The notes under the pieces were generated by a model that was given only the letters and a program-made list of their open reading frames with translations, made no database searches and was not told the DNA's origin. Below are positions 36,216-43,928 of a DNA stretch of 64,000 nucleotides, one piece after another. Position numbers and translations under genes: made by a program. The stretch is from Novipirellula artificiosorum (GTDB taxonomy: Bacteria; Planctomycetota; Planctomycetia; Pirellulales; Pirellulaceae): assembly GCF_007860135.1 (NCBI RefSeq), contig NZ_SJPV01000001.1:989299-1053298 (forward strand), read 5' to 3'. Numbering within the stretch: the first letter of the stretch is position 1; each line of letters begins with the position of its first letter.

Positions 36216-36902
36216 ATGAACAAGGCAACCGTCGTCGCGTTTCTGAAGAAGAACCAGGACTCGCGGGGCATCGAGCACTGGCAGAAACTCAACAAAGGCG
36301 AGCTCAAGAGCTATGGTATCGGCCTGACCATCCTGCGAAAGTACGCCAAGACGATCGGCCGCGATGCGAAGCTGGCCAAGTCGTTGTGGAATTCCAATTG
36401 TTATGAGATGAAAATCATCTCGATCCTTATCGACGATCCGAAAACGATGACCGTCGAGCAGGCGGAGACGCAGGTCGAACAACTCGAGGGTGGATACCTC
36501 GTGCACGTATTCTCCTCCTGCAACGCGCCCTTGGCGAAAACACCCTTCGTGGTCGAACTCGCCGACGAATGGATCAAGAGCGACGACACCGTTCGCCGTC
36601 AATGCGGGTACGGACTACTCTACGAAATCTCTAAAAGCAAAAAGAAGAACGCGCCGGACGAAGCCTATTTTCTGGCGCATGTCGCGGAGATCGACAAAAA
36701 ACGCAAGCAGGCGTCGACTCCGATCTTGATGTCGATGGCTGGCTCGCTAATGGGGATTGGAATGCGGACGAAGAAACTCAACAAGGAAGCATTGAAAGTC
36801 GCCAGAGCGATTGGCCCCATCACGCACAGTGAATCGTGCGATCCGTTTGATGTCGCCAAACATCTCACCAGCGACTACGCGAAGCAGAAACTCGGTCTGT
36901 GA
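36216..36902 (+). CDS. DNA alkylation repair protein, AlkD-like
   Basis: A 228-residue all-helical protein from the ATG at 36216 (an ATG at 36177 would add 13 residues). It has HEAT-like ALK repeats, for example LTILRKYAKTIGRDAKLAKSLWNSNCYEMKI-type segments and DDTVRRQCGYGLLYEISKSK. AlkD excises positively charged alkylated bases from DNA. The KSLWNSNCYEMK segment corresponds to the family's LW-s-xxyE(x)k/r motif. It is convergent with rsgA, with a 45-base gap. It may represent a family paralogue with altered activity. Confidence 0.8.
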   Translation: MNKATVVAFLKKNQDSRGIEHWQKLNKGELKSYGIGLTILRKYAKTIGRDAKLAKSLWNSNCYEMKIISILIDDPKTMTVEQAETQVEQLEGGYLVHVFSSCNAPLAKTPFVVELADEWIKSDDTVRRQCGYGLLYEISKSKKKNAPDEAYFLAHVAEIDKKRKQASTPILMSMAGSLMGIGMRTKKLNKEALKVARAIGPITHSESCDPFDVAKHLTSDYAKQKLGL

Positions 36903-36947
36903 TTTGCGGCACTCAGCGGTGTTTGCCTTCACAGGAAAGAAAACGAT

Positions 36948-37988
36948 TCAATACTTTCGTTTTTGATTGGCCGAAAGTGTAGCCTTGTAGAAATGCCCGA
37001 GTTTCCTGTCTTGCTCTCGACGTTCATGAAGCGACTGAGCGTTTCGAGCCTGTTCCGCTTGAAGTTTCTGATAGTTCTTAAGTCGTCGCGTATCAAGTTC
37101 GCCACACTGGATCGCTGCCGCGATGGCACAACCGGGTTCGCCTTGATGGCTACAGTCGCGGAACTGACATTCTTCGGCCAAAGCAACGATCTCATCGAAG
37201 ACCTTGGCGACTCCTTCTTCACAGTCAGCCAACTGAAGTTCACGCATGCCCGGGGTGTCAATCAAAACGCCGCCGGCACTGAGGCAATGAATTGAACGGA
37301 CCGTGGTTGTGTGCCGGCCTTTCGAATCGTCTTCACGAATGCCTTGCGTTAAAAGCGGCCCCGCCCCCAGCGACATCGCCAGTGTTGATTTGCCGGCTCC
37401 CGAGGATCCTACTAACGCCACGGTTTGGCCGCTGCGACACCAATAGGCAAGCGGCTCCATGTCACCCGTGTCTCTCGCGTCAACGGTTTCCACGATCAAG
37501 CCACTCTGCAACTGTAACGCTTGCTGACGAAACACATCACGATCTTCGCACAGATCGGCTTTGGTGAGTACAACGATGGGAGTAACACGCGACTCGGAAG
37601 CCACTGCCAAATACCGTTCCAGTCGAGACAGGTTGAAGTCGTGATTGCAGGAACAAACGATGAACAGTGTGTCGACGTTGGCGGCAATCAACTGCGTCTT
37701 CGATTTCACTCCCGCCGCCTTTCTTGAAATCAGCGACTCTCGCGGAAGTCTGCTCACCCCACGCCTCGTCTCATTGTCCAAAAGCAACCAATCGCCAACC
37801 GCCAATTCGCCGCAGTCATGTAGTTGTTCAATGGGCAGCACAATCTCCTCGCTACCGGTGAGGCAAAGGACTCGGCTGCCGAAGTGCGCAGCAACGCGAA
37901 CAGGAAAGGAGTTACGCTCTTCTTCCTCAGTCAATTGTCCCCCAAAACAGGATTTCCAACCAAGTTTACCAAGCTGCTGATAATCCAT
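36948..37988 (-). CDS. rsgA: Ribosome small-subunit-dependent GTPase RsgA
   Basis: A 346-residue circularly permuted GTPase that acts late in 30S subunit maturation. The OB-fold region (residues 28-88) precedes the G domain with G4 LTKADL (141-146), G1 GSSGAGKST (194-202), and G3 DTPGMRE. The zinc-binding C-terminal motif CQFRDCSHQGEPGC and the basic tail complete the family. Length is normal. It stands alone, divergent from the dehydrogenase gene. Confidence 0.95.
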   Translation of the reverse strand: MDYQQLGKLGWKSCFGGQLTEEEERNSFPVRVAAHFGSRVLCLTGSEEIVLPIEQLHDCGELAVGDWLLLDNETRRGVSRLPRESLISRKAAGVKSKTQLIAANVDTLFIVCSCNHDFNLSRLERYLAVASESRVTPIVVLTKADLCEDRDVFRQQALQLQSGLIVETVDARDTGDMEPLAYWCRSGQTVALVGSSGAGKSTLAMSLGAGPLLTQGIREDDSKGRHTTTVRSIHCLSAGGVLIDTPGMRELQLADCEEGVAKVFDEIVALAEECQFRDCSHQGEPGCAIAAAIQCGELDTRRLKNYQKLQAEQARNAQSLHERREQDRKLGHFYKATLSANQKRKY

Positions 37989-38283
37989 CGTTCACTTTAT
38001 CTCACTATTTCTACTACCCTAAGCGATCGACACTCAATACTCAGAATAGGTTCGCAGGCATTGATACATTCTCTGAGATGCAAGGCATCAGCGATAGTCG
38101 CTCCTCGATCGGCGGCGTGGTGATGGCGAGGGGATCGCTGCGGAAGCTTGGTCGGTGGGGTTCGCCGCCGCCAAGCGAAAGGGTTGTGGTTGCGACGGCA
38201 AGGATGCAATCGGACGGGTCAAGAGCTTTCCGGCGGCTTGCAAAAATCGTATAACAGCTTTGAAAAAGGAACGAGGAAACGTT

Positions 38284-39309
38284 ATGAAAACCGCGGCCGT
38301 CGTCAATTTCGCTCCCCAGAAGCACTGCGTGGAACTCCGAGACGTTGAGTGCCCTGAGTTCGGCACCGATGACGTGCTGTTGGAAGTCGCCAATGTTGGG
38401 GTTTGTGGCAGCGATCTGCATCAATGGACAGCCGATCATTCTTGGCCGGTCAACTATCCCGTTGTCTTGGGGCATGAATTCGGCGGTACGATTGCCGCGA
38501 TGGGCGAGAACGTCGTCGGTTGGAGCACCGGGGATCGCGTGGTCAGCGAGACGGCCGCAATCATTGATGCAAACAATCCGATGTCGCGGCGCGGCTTGTA
38601 CAACCTCGACCCCACACGCAAAGGATTCGGTTACGGCGTCAATGGAGCGATGACCAAGTTCGTTCGCGTCCCGGCTCGTATTCTACACCGTGTTCCTGAT
38701 GGGATTGCTTTTGAACAGGCCTGCTTGACTGAACCGTGCTGCGTTGCCTACAGCGCTGTCGTCAAGAATGCACGGATTGAACCTGGTGATCGCATTGTCG
38801 TGCTGGGACCAGGAACGATCGGAATTTTGTGCGCCGCGATGGCCCGTTTGTGTGGCGCCCAAGTCGCGTTGGTGGGATTGCCGAACGACACGTCTCGGAT
38901 GAAGATTGCCCAGCAATACGGATGCGAAACCATCATCGGCGACGCCAAGGACTGGGCAATGGCACGAGACGGTCTCGGGTGCGACGGCGTCATCGACGCG
39001 GCCGGCGCAAGCATCACGCTCAAGATCGCATTGGATTTGGTTCGGCCGGCCGGTTGGATCAGCAAAGTCGGATGGGGCCCGCAACCGCTTGGGTTCAACC
39101 TCGACCCATTGGTGCAGAAGAACGTTACACTGCAAGGCAGCTTCAGTCACAATTGGCCCATTTGGGAACGAGTGCTCGCGCTGATGAGTGCCGGGCAACT
39201 GGATGTCCGTCCGATCGTTGGTGGCGTGTGGCCACTTTCCAAGTGGCATGAGGCGTTTGAAAAAATGCACAAGGGCGAGGTGGTGAAGTCCATCCTCCGT
39301 CCCGAGTGA
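38284..39309 (+). CDS. Zinc-dependent medium-chain dehydrogenase, sorbitol-dehydrogenase-like
   Basis: A 341-residue protein from the ATG at 38284, preceded by AAGGAACGAGGAAACG. Catalytic zinc ligands are in VGVCGSDLH (Cys) and LGHEFGG (His, Glu); LTEPCCVAYSA provides the later Glu. The nucleotide-binding fold has VVLGPGTIGILCAAMA. The lobe that normally carries four structural-zinc cysteines reads AAIIDANNPMSRRGLYNLDP and has none, as in sorbitol-type enzymes. The sugar isomerase gene follows 27 bases later, so both probably oxidise and isomerise a sugar or polyol. Substrate unknown. Confidence 0.88.
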   Translation: MKTAAVVNFAPQKHCVELRDVECPEFGTDDVLLEVANVGVCGSDLHQWTADHSWPVNYPVVLGHEFGGTIAAMGENVVGWSTGDRVVSETAAIIDANNPMSRRGLYNLDPTRKGFGYGVNGAMTKFVRVPARILHRVPDGIAFEQACLTEPCCVAYSAVVKNARIEPGDRIVVLGPGTIGILCAAMARLCGAQVALVGLPNDTSRMKIAQQYGCETIIGDAKDWAMARDGLGCDGVIDAAGASITLKIALDLVRPAGWISKVGWGPQPLGFNLDPLVQKNVTLQGSFSHNWPIWERVLALMSAGQLDVRPIVGGVWPLSKWHEAFEKMHKGEVVKSILRPE

Positions 39310-39336
39310 GCGATCCTTCTCTTTAAGAGACATCTC

Positions 39337-40221
39337 ATGCCGAAACTTGCTGTATTCCCCAAAGCCTACATGAACGCCCTTTGCAAAGACGGCACGATGT
39401 CGGTTTCCGAGTGGATTGCCCTGGCGTCAACCCTTGAAGTGGACGGATTAGAGTGGTACGCGGGTTTTATCGAGATGGCGGATCGGTCCAATTGGTCACG
39501 GTTTCGAAAAGAGGTCGAGGATACGGGGAAAGTCATCCCGATGATGTGCTGTTCACCGGACTTCACGCATCCCGATGCTCTGTTCCGGGAACAGGAGATC
39601 GCGAAGCAGAAGCACTGGATCGACATGACGTCCGAACTCGGAGGTCGTTATTGCCGTGTCCTTAGCGGTCAGCGGCGACCGGAGCTAACGATCGACCAAG
39701 GCGTCCAATTCGCCGCAGATTCGATTCAAGCTTGTTTGCCCCACGCCGAGGAGCGTGACATCACGCTGATCCTCGAAAACCATTACAAGGACGACTTTTG
39801 GGAATACCCCGAATTCGCTCAAGGGATGGACGTATTTTGCAAGCTGGTCGGTGCAGTGGATCATCCAAATTTCGGCGTCAATTATGACCCCAGCAACACT
39901 TACATCGCCGGTGAAGATCCACTGGAACTCCTCAAACGCGTTTCGCGCCGTGTTGTCACCATGCACGCCAGCGACCGGTATTTAGCGGAGGGAACGATCG
40001 AGGATTTGCGACGTGAAGAAGGAGGTAGTGTGGGTTACGCCCAACGGCTGAAGCACGGTCAAATTGGTCAAGGACTGAACGACTACGACGCGATTTTCGC
40101 GGAACTCACTCGCGTCGGTTTCGATGGCTGGATCAGTATCGAAGACGGGGTCGATGGCATGGATCAACTTCAACGCAGCGTCGCGTTTTTGCAGGACAAG
40201 ATCGCACAGCATTGGGGATGA
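39337..40221 (+). CDS. Sugar phosphate isomerase/epimerase (AP endonuclease 2-like TIM barrel)
   Basis: A 294-residue TIM-barrel protein without signal peptide. Metal and substrate ligands are suggested by LEVDGLEWYAGF, ILENHYKDD (Glu/His), FGVNYDPSNTYIAG (Asp), VVTMHASDRY (His, Asp) and the late WISIEDG. The gene follows the dehydrogenase by 27 bases; the pair looks like a sugar-utilisation unit. It lies in the cytoplasm. Exact sugar unknown. Confidence 0.85.
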   Translation: MPKLAVFPKAYMNALCKDGTMSVSEWIALASTLEVDGLEWYAGFIEMADRSNWSRFRKEVEDTGKVIPMMCCSPDFTHPDALFREQEIAKQKHWIDMTSELGGRYCRVLSGQRRPELTIDQGVQFAADSIQACLPHAEERDITLILENHYKDDFWEYPEFAQGMDVFCKLVGAVDHPNFGVNYDPSNTYIAGEDPLELLKRVSRRVVTMHASDRYLAEGTIEDLRREEGGSVGYAQRLKHGQIGQGLNDYDAIFAELTRVGFDGWISIEDGVDGMDQLQRSVAFLQDKIAQHWG

Positions 40222-40257
40222 TCGTTACTTTGGTAAACCATCAGGGATAGGAACCCC

Positions 40258-41067
40258 GTGTCTCAGACACCACCTCCGCATACACAACCGCCGCACGTTT
40301 CCGCTTGGCTTCAGCGAGGTTTTTTGCGGCACGTTCGGCGCATGCTGCGAAGCCAATTTCATTCGATCGCGATTGCGCGAGAAGAACGGTTTGACAAGCA
40401 AATCCCCAGCTCCGAGCCGCTGATCGTTTACGGAAATCATCCTTCGTGGTGGGACCCGCTGCTAGCACATTTTCTAAATCACGAGTTGTTTCCCGCTCGG
40501 CAGTTTTATGCGCCCATCGATGCGTCGGCTCTCGCCCAATACCGTGTCTTTGGAAAACTCGGATTCTTTGCGGTCTCGCTGGATTCAGCCAGTGGTGCAA
40601 GTGCGTTCTTGAAGCAGAGTCGTGCGATCGTGATGAGCGAGAATTCATCACTCTGGTTGACACCGGAAGGGCGTTTTGTCGATGTCCGAGATTCCCAGGT
40701 ACCGTTGCGGCCTGGCTTAGCCCATTTGTGCAGCCGGCTTGACCGTGGATGGGTCATGCCGATGTGCATGGAGTATGTCTTTTGGGAGGAACGTTTGCCG
40801 GAGTGTTTGTGCAAAATGGGTGAGCCGTTTCGGATTCCCCTTCGTGAGCCGTTCACAAAGGACCAATGGAACGATCGGCTTCATGGCCGTCTCCGTGAAA
40901 CCCAACAAGCATTGGCAGCGTTGGTCATCGCCCGTCAGGCCGAGCAGTTTGAGTGCTTGTTGGCAGGGCGAAAAGGAGGTGGGGCCATGTACGACCTCTT
41001 CCGTCGCGTTCGATCCCTTACCTCGGGACAACGCTATAGGCCCTCACACGGGACCAAATTCGAATGA
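40258..41067 (+). CDS. 1-acylglycerol-phosphate acyltransferase-like protein
   Basis: A 269-residue protein starting at GTG 40258. Motif I is NHPSWWDP (H61 and D66 of HX4D); the later TPEGRF corresponds to the EGxR motif III. These transfer acyl groups from acyl-CoA/ACP to a hydroxyl acceptor at the membrane. The glycosyltransferase gene starts within its stop (ATGA), which ties the two functions: a glycosylated and then acylated product is likely. In planctomycetes such a pair is known from C30 carotenoid clusters (CrtQ/CrtO), but no desaturase gene is in the window. Confidence 0.82.
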   Translation: MSQTPPPHTQPPHVSAWLQRGFLRHVRRMLRSQFHSIAIAREERFDKQIPSSEPLIVYGNHPSWWDPLLAHFLNHELFPARQFYAPIDASALAQYRVFGKLGFFAVSLDSASGASAFLKQSRAIVMSENSSLWLTPEGRFVDVRDSQVPLRPGLAHLCSRLDRGWVMPMCMEYVFWEERLPECLCKMGEPFRIPLREPFTKDQWNDRLHGRLRETQQALAALVIARQAEQFECLLAGRKGGGAMYDLFRRVRSLTSGQRYRPSHGTKFE

Positions 41068-42203
41068 TGGTTCTCGCTTGGACGCTAGCCTTGGTCGGCG
41101 TGTTCGCCGCAGGGATTCCTACGCTCATGTTCCTCGCCAATTTGCCACTCTTTTGTGTGGGTATCGACCAAACCAGCGTTAGAAAGTCTGTTGAAAATCG
41201 AGATGTTTCGGTGCTGATTCCGGCTCGAAACGAGGCTGCTTCGATTGCTCGATGCATCGAGTCGGTACTTCAGAATCGCGGTGTGAATGTGGAGGTGATC
41301 GTGCTGGAAGACAACAGCAGCGACGCAACTGCGGAGATCGTTCGTGGGATTGCCGAAGTGGAACAAAGCGTGAGATGTCTCGCTGGAAACGCCTTGCCCG
41401 ATGGATGGAACGGAAAACAATACGCGTGTTGGCAGTTAGCACTCGAAGCAAGCTACACCCAACTTCTGTTCCTCGATGCGGATGTACGGCTTTCGCCTGA
41501 TGCGATCGAGCGGCTCCTGACCTACCAGGAACATACGGGGGTCTCGCTGTTGAGTGCCTTCCCGCATCAAGCAACGGGCACGATTTTAGAGAAATTGCTG
41601 ATCCCCTTGATGCACTACATGTTACTTTGCTTTTTACCCTTTTCGTTGATGCGGACGAAGGCCGACCCAATGTTTGCGGCCGGTTGTGGTCAATTATTCC
41701 TGACGACTCGTGATGACTACACGACGGCGGGGACTCACTCTGCCATTCGGGAATCAAGGCACGACGGATTGAAGTTGCCTCGGATCTATCGTCAAGCAGG
41801 GCTGAGGACGGATGTCATCGATGGAACAAATCTGGCCGAGTGCCGGATGTATCACAGCGGACCAGAGGTGATGCTCGGGCTGTTGAAGAATGCGACCGAA
41901 GGAATCGCGAATCGGCATTTGATCGCTCCATTCAGTTTCGTGTTGATCGCCGCCAACGTATTCCCCATTCTCTCGCTTGTGATCGCGGTTTGGGCGGGAG
42001 CAACCTGGTGCGCCGTGGTTGCGTTGATCGCGATTGGCTTGGCTCACATTCCACGAACGCTCGCGATGCTGCGGTTTCGCCAACCGTTGGTCGGGGTCCT
42101 CGGGCACTCGATCGCGACGCTCCTGTTCGTGGTCCTTCAGTGGGTTGCCTTCGCGATGGCAGGGATGGGATTGCGAACAAATTGGCGAGGACGCAGTCGT
42201 TAG
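41064..42203 (+). CDS. Membrane glycosyltransferase, family 2
   Basis: A 379-residue protein. An N-terminal helix (1-30) is followed by the GT-A core: VSVLIPARNEAASIARCIES (49-68), VIVLEDNSSDATAEIV, and the metal-binding DAD (138-140) in LFLDADVRLSP; a later FAAGCGQLFLTTRDDY is typical of CrtQ/hopanoid-type enzymes. Two or three C-terminal helices (about 290-370) anchor it. It overlaps the acyltransferase by 4 bases. Likely substrate is a lipid or carotenoid alcohol; this is inferred from the pair. Confidence 0.85.
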   Translation: MMVLAWTLALVGVFAAGIPTLMFLANLPLFCVGIDQTSVRKSVENRDVSVLIPARNEAASIARCIESVLQNRGVNVEVIVLEDNSSDATAEIVRGIAEVEQSVRCLAGNALPDGWNGKQYACWQLALEASYTQLLFLDADVRLSPDAIERLLTYQEHTGVSLLSAFPHQATGTILEKLLIPLMHYMLLCFLPFSLMRTKADPMFAAGCGQLFLTTRDDYTTAGTHSAIRESRHDGLKLPRIYRQAGLRTDVIDGTNLAECRMYHSGPEVMLGLLKNATEGIANRHLIAPFSFVLIAANVFPILSLVIAVWAGATWCAVVALIAIGLAHIPRTLAMLRFRQPLVGVLGHSIATLLFVVLQWVAFAMAGMGLRTNWRGRSR

Positions 42204-42750
42204 CGGCGCATCGCCGCTTTTTGAGCGACAAGACGCTAGCCTGGGTAATGCGCGGCGCAAGTTGGTGTGCCGCGGTTAGAGAAAACCCAACATAGGGAGT
42301 GCCCGGTTTCTGCGACCACGACGTGGTCGACGGTTCGATCGATGAACAGGGGTCCGGGGGTGTTCGCTTCGCTCTCACCCCCGGCTACCATCTTTGACCA
42401 CTCCGTGGTCGCTATCCTAGGTATAACCCTTTTCCTAAGGGAGCCGTTCCTTTGAGGCGGCATCGGTTGAGAAAGGCCTTCCAGTGCTAGTGCATCAACG
42501 CGCGCAGACTGTTTCTCGACTCATTGCCGTAAACCAAACAAGGGAAGGTGCCTACGACGCGTTTTTTTTGTGAATTCATGAATCATACGGACTAGCGCAT
42601 ATTATTGAAATGTATCAACGCACGAGCCGCCGGTTTGATGTGAGAAGGCCCTGGCGTCATTCACCGGTTGCCATCGAATGTCGAGCACCACTGCACGGAT
42701 CGCGGGATAGCTGAAATGGCGGTAGAAAAAAATGGATGTGCACGCGAAGA
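42204..42750. other. Intergenic region with palindromic repeat element
   Basis: 547 bases between convergent genes. The left part (about 42204-42463) looks like a dispersed element with two related palindromes (separate entry). A 75-codon minus-strand frame through it is probably element-derived and is not called. The right part (42464-42750) shows nothing that I recognise. Confidence 0.55.
42316..42411. repeat. Pair of GACCAC...GTGGTC palindromes
   Basis: GACCACGACGTGGTC (42316-42330) and GACCACTCCGTGGTC (42397-42411) share outer arms and differ in the three central bases, about 66 bases apart. The sequence between reads CCGGGGGTG and is G/C-rich. This resembles dispersed elements of Pirellulaceae genomes; the latter point is from memory. 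Confidence 0.6.
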
Positions 42751-42954
42751 TCAAAACAGAAGTTTCTTGGTTTCCTTGAGCTTTGCTTTGTACTCGGCTT
42801 CGATCTGGCTGATTTCGAATTCGTATTCTCTGCGCTGTGATTCATCGGGGCATTCCGTCAGCTTTGATCGCAGGTCACGCAGCAATGCACGATATTGGGC
42901 GTGAACACCCGATTTATAGGCGTCCGATCCACCCGTCCAGAAGGAATGGGTCAT
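42751..42954 (-). CDS. Small hypothetical protein (67 residues)
   Basis: It starts with an ATG that overlaps the TGA of the Tat-exported isomerase gene (4 bases), so it is read in the same operon. The sequence is a charged, helical protein (ALLRDLRSKLTECPDESQRR, then EISQIEAEYKAKLKE) without a known domain and likely a coiled coil. The coupling and the amphipathic pattern support a real gene. Function unknown. Confidence 0.65.
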   Translation of the reverse strand: MTHSFWTGGSDAYKSGVHAQYRALLRDLRSKLTECPDESQRREYEFEISQIEAEYKAKLKETKKLLF

Positions 42955-43928
42955 GATCTTGATCTTCCGACGTTAGCTTTTGCAAAGGCCTTCTTCATTG
43001 CCGCGGCCGTCGTCTTGACCGCCGCGTCGTTATCCATTGCATTGAGCGTCTTGTTGAATGGTTCGGCGCGAACCGGGCCGTCGTAACCGATTGCGACGAG
43101 CGCTCGCAAGAATGCAGCAATATCGATCACACCTGTGGCTGCAGGTAGTTCTCGAGAAGCGTCTTGCTGCTCATCAATCCCTAAACCCGAGGGCGCATCA
43201 TTCAAATCACAAGCGACCACATCGTCGTTGGAGAGTGTCATCAGGTCGTCGATCGTCTCTTCGGCCGTGTACCAGTGCCAACTGTCAAGCACCACGCCCA
43301 TGTTTGGAACGTCGATTGCCGCAATCAACTCTTGGGTCTCGGCGAGAGTGTGAATGAACGAATAGCGTGTCTTCATGCGCGACGTGCGTGGACCAACGTA
43401 TTCGAGCCCAAATCGAACGCCATGATCTTGTAATACGGTTGCGACCCGACGCAGTCGCTCGGCGTGTTGCCCAAAATTTTTGTTGTAGGTCAGTTGGTCG
43501 CTGCTTGGGGTTAGCCAGGTGCTGACGCGAGTAACACCAGCGGACTGGAGCGCCTTGGCGTGGGCGGGAAGCGATTTCAAGTCGGCTTCAAACTTTTCGC
43601 GACTGCGACGGAAATCCACTGCCAGCCCGGACGCTCCCCAAACCAATCCCGCCTGTTGGCGTTTTTCCTTCAGTTGTGCGATTTCGTCCTCGGAAAGCTT
43701 GGCGAGCGTCCCAGAGGAAATACCGACTGACTCAAATCCGTATTTCGATGCTAATGCGATCGATTCTTCGACTCCCACATTCACTCCGATGCCGCCACCA
43801 TTCAGGTCCATCGTGTACTTTCGGGTCCCGCTTGAGGCATCCTTGGCAAACGCTTGCGAACTTGCTGCGGCAACTCCACCAAGGGCCATCACGTGCTGAA
43901 AAAAACGACGTCGATCGTGTCTATTCAT
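42951..43928 (-). CDS. Tat-exported TIM-barrel protein, sugar phosphate isomerase/epimerase family
   Basis: A 325-residue protein. The N-terminus MNRHDRRRFFQHVMALGGVA has the twin-arginine pattern and a hydrophobic stretch ending at SQAFA. The barrel has ESIALASKYGFESVGIS, VRFGLEYVGPR, MGVVLDSWHWYTAEE and VACDLNDAP motifs with the metal ligands of the xylose-isomerase-like family. Its ATG overlaps the stop of the glycoside hydrolase gene (ATGAATAG), and the small protein gene overlaps its own stop. It probably acts on a sugar released by the hydrolase. The substrate is unknown. Confidence 0.86.
   Translation of the reverse strand: MNRHDRRRFFQHVMALGGVAAASSQAFAKDASSGTRKYTMDLNGGGIGVNVGVEESIALASKYGFESVGISSGTLAKLSEDEIAQLKEKRQQAGLVWGASGLAVDFRRSREKFEADLKSLPAHAKALQSAGVTRVSTWLTPSSDQLTYNKNFGQHAERLRRVATVLQDHGVRFGLEYVGPRTSRMKTRYSFIHTLAETQELIAAIDVPNMGVVLDSWHWYTAEETIDDLMTLSNDDVVACDLNDAPSGLGIDEQQDASRELPAATGVIDIAAFLRALVAIGYDGPVRAEPFNKTLNAMDNDAAVKTTAAAMKKAFAKANVGRSRS

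Noticed and set aside
36075..36602. Minus-strand 175-codon frame
   Set aside because: Antisense to the AlkD-like gene and begins in hairpin sequence; no recognisable domain.
42236..42463. 75-codon minus-strand frame
   Set aside because: Lies wholly in a palindrome-bearing repeat region; treated as part of a repeat element and not as a gene.
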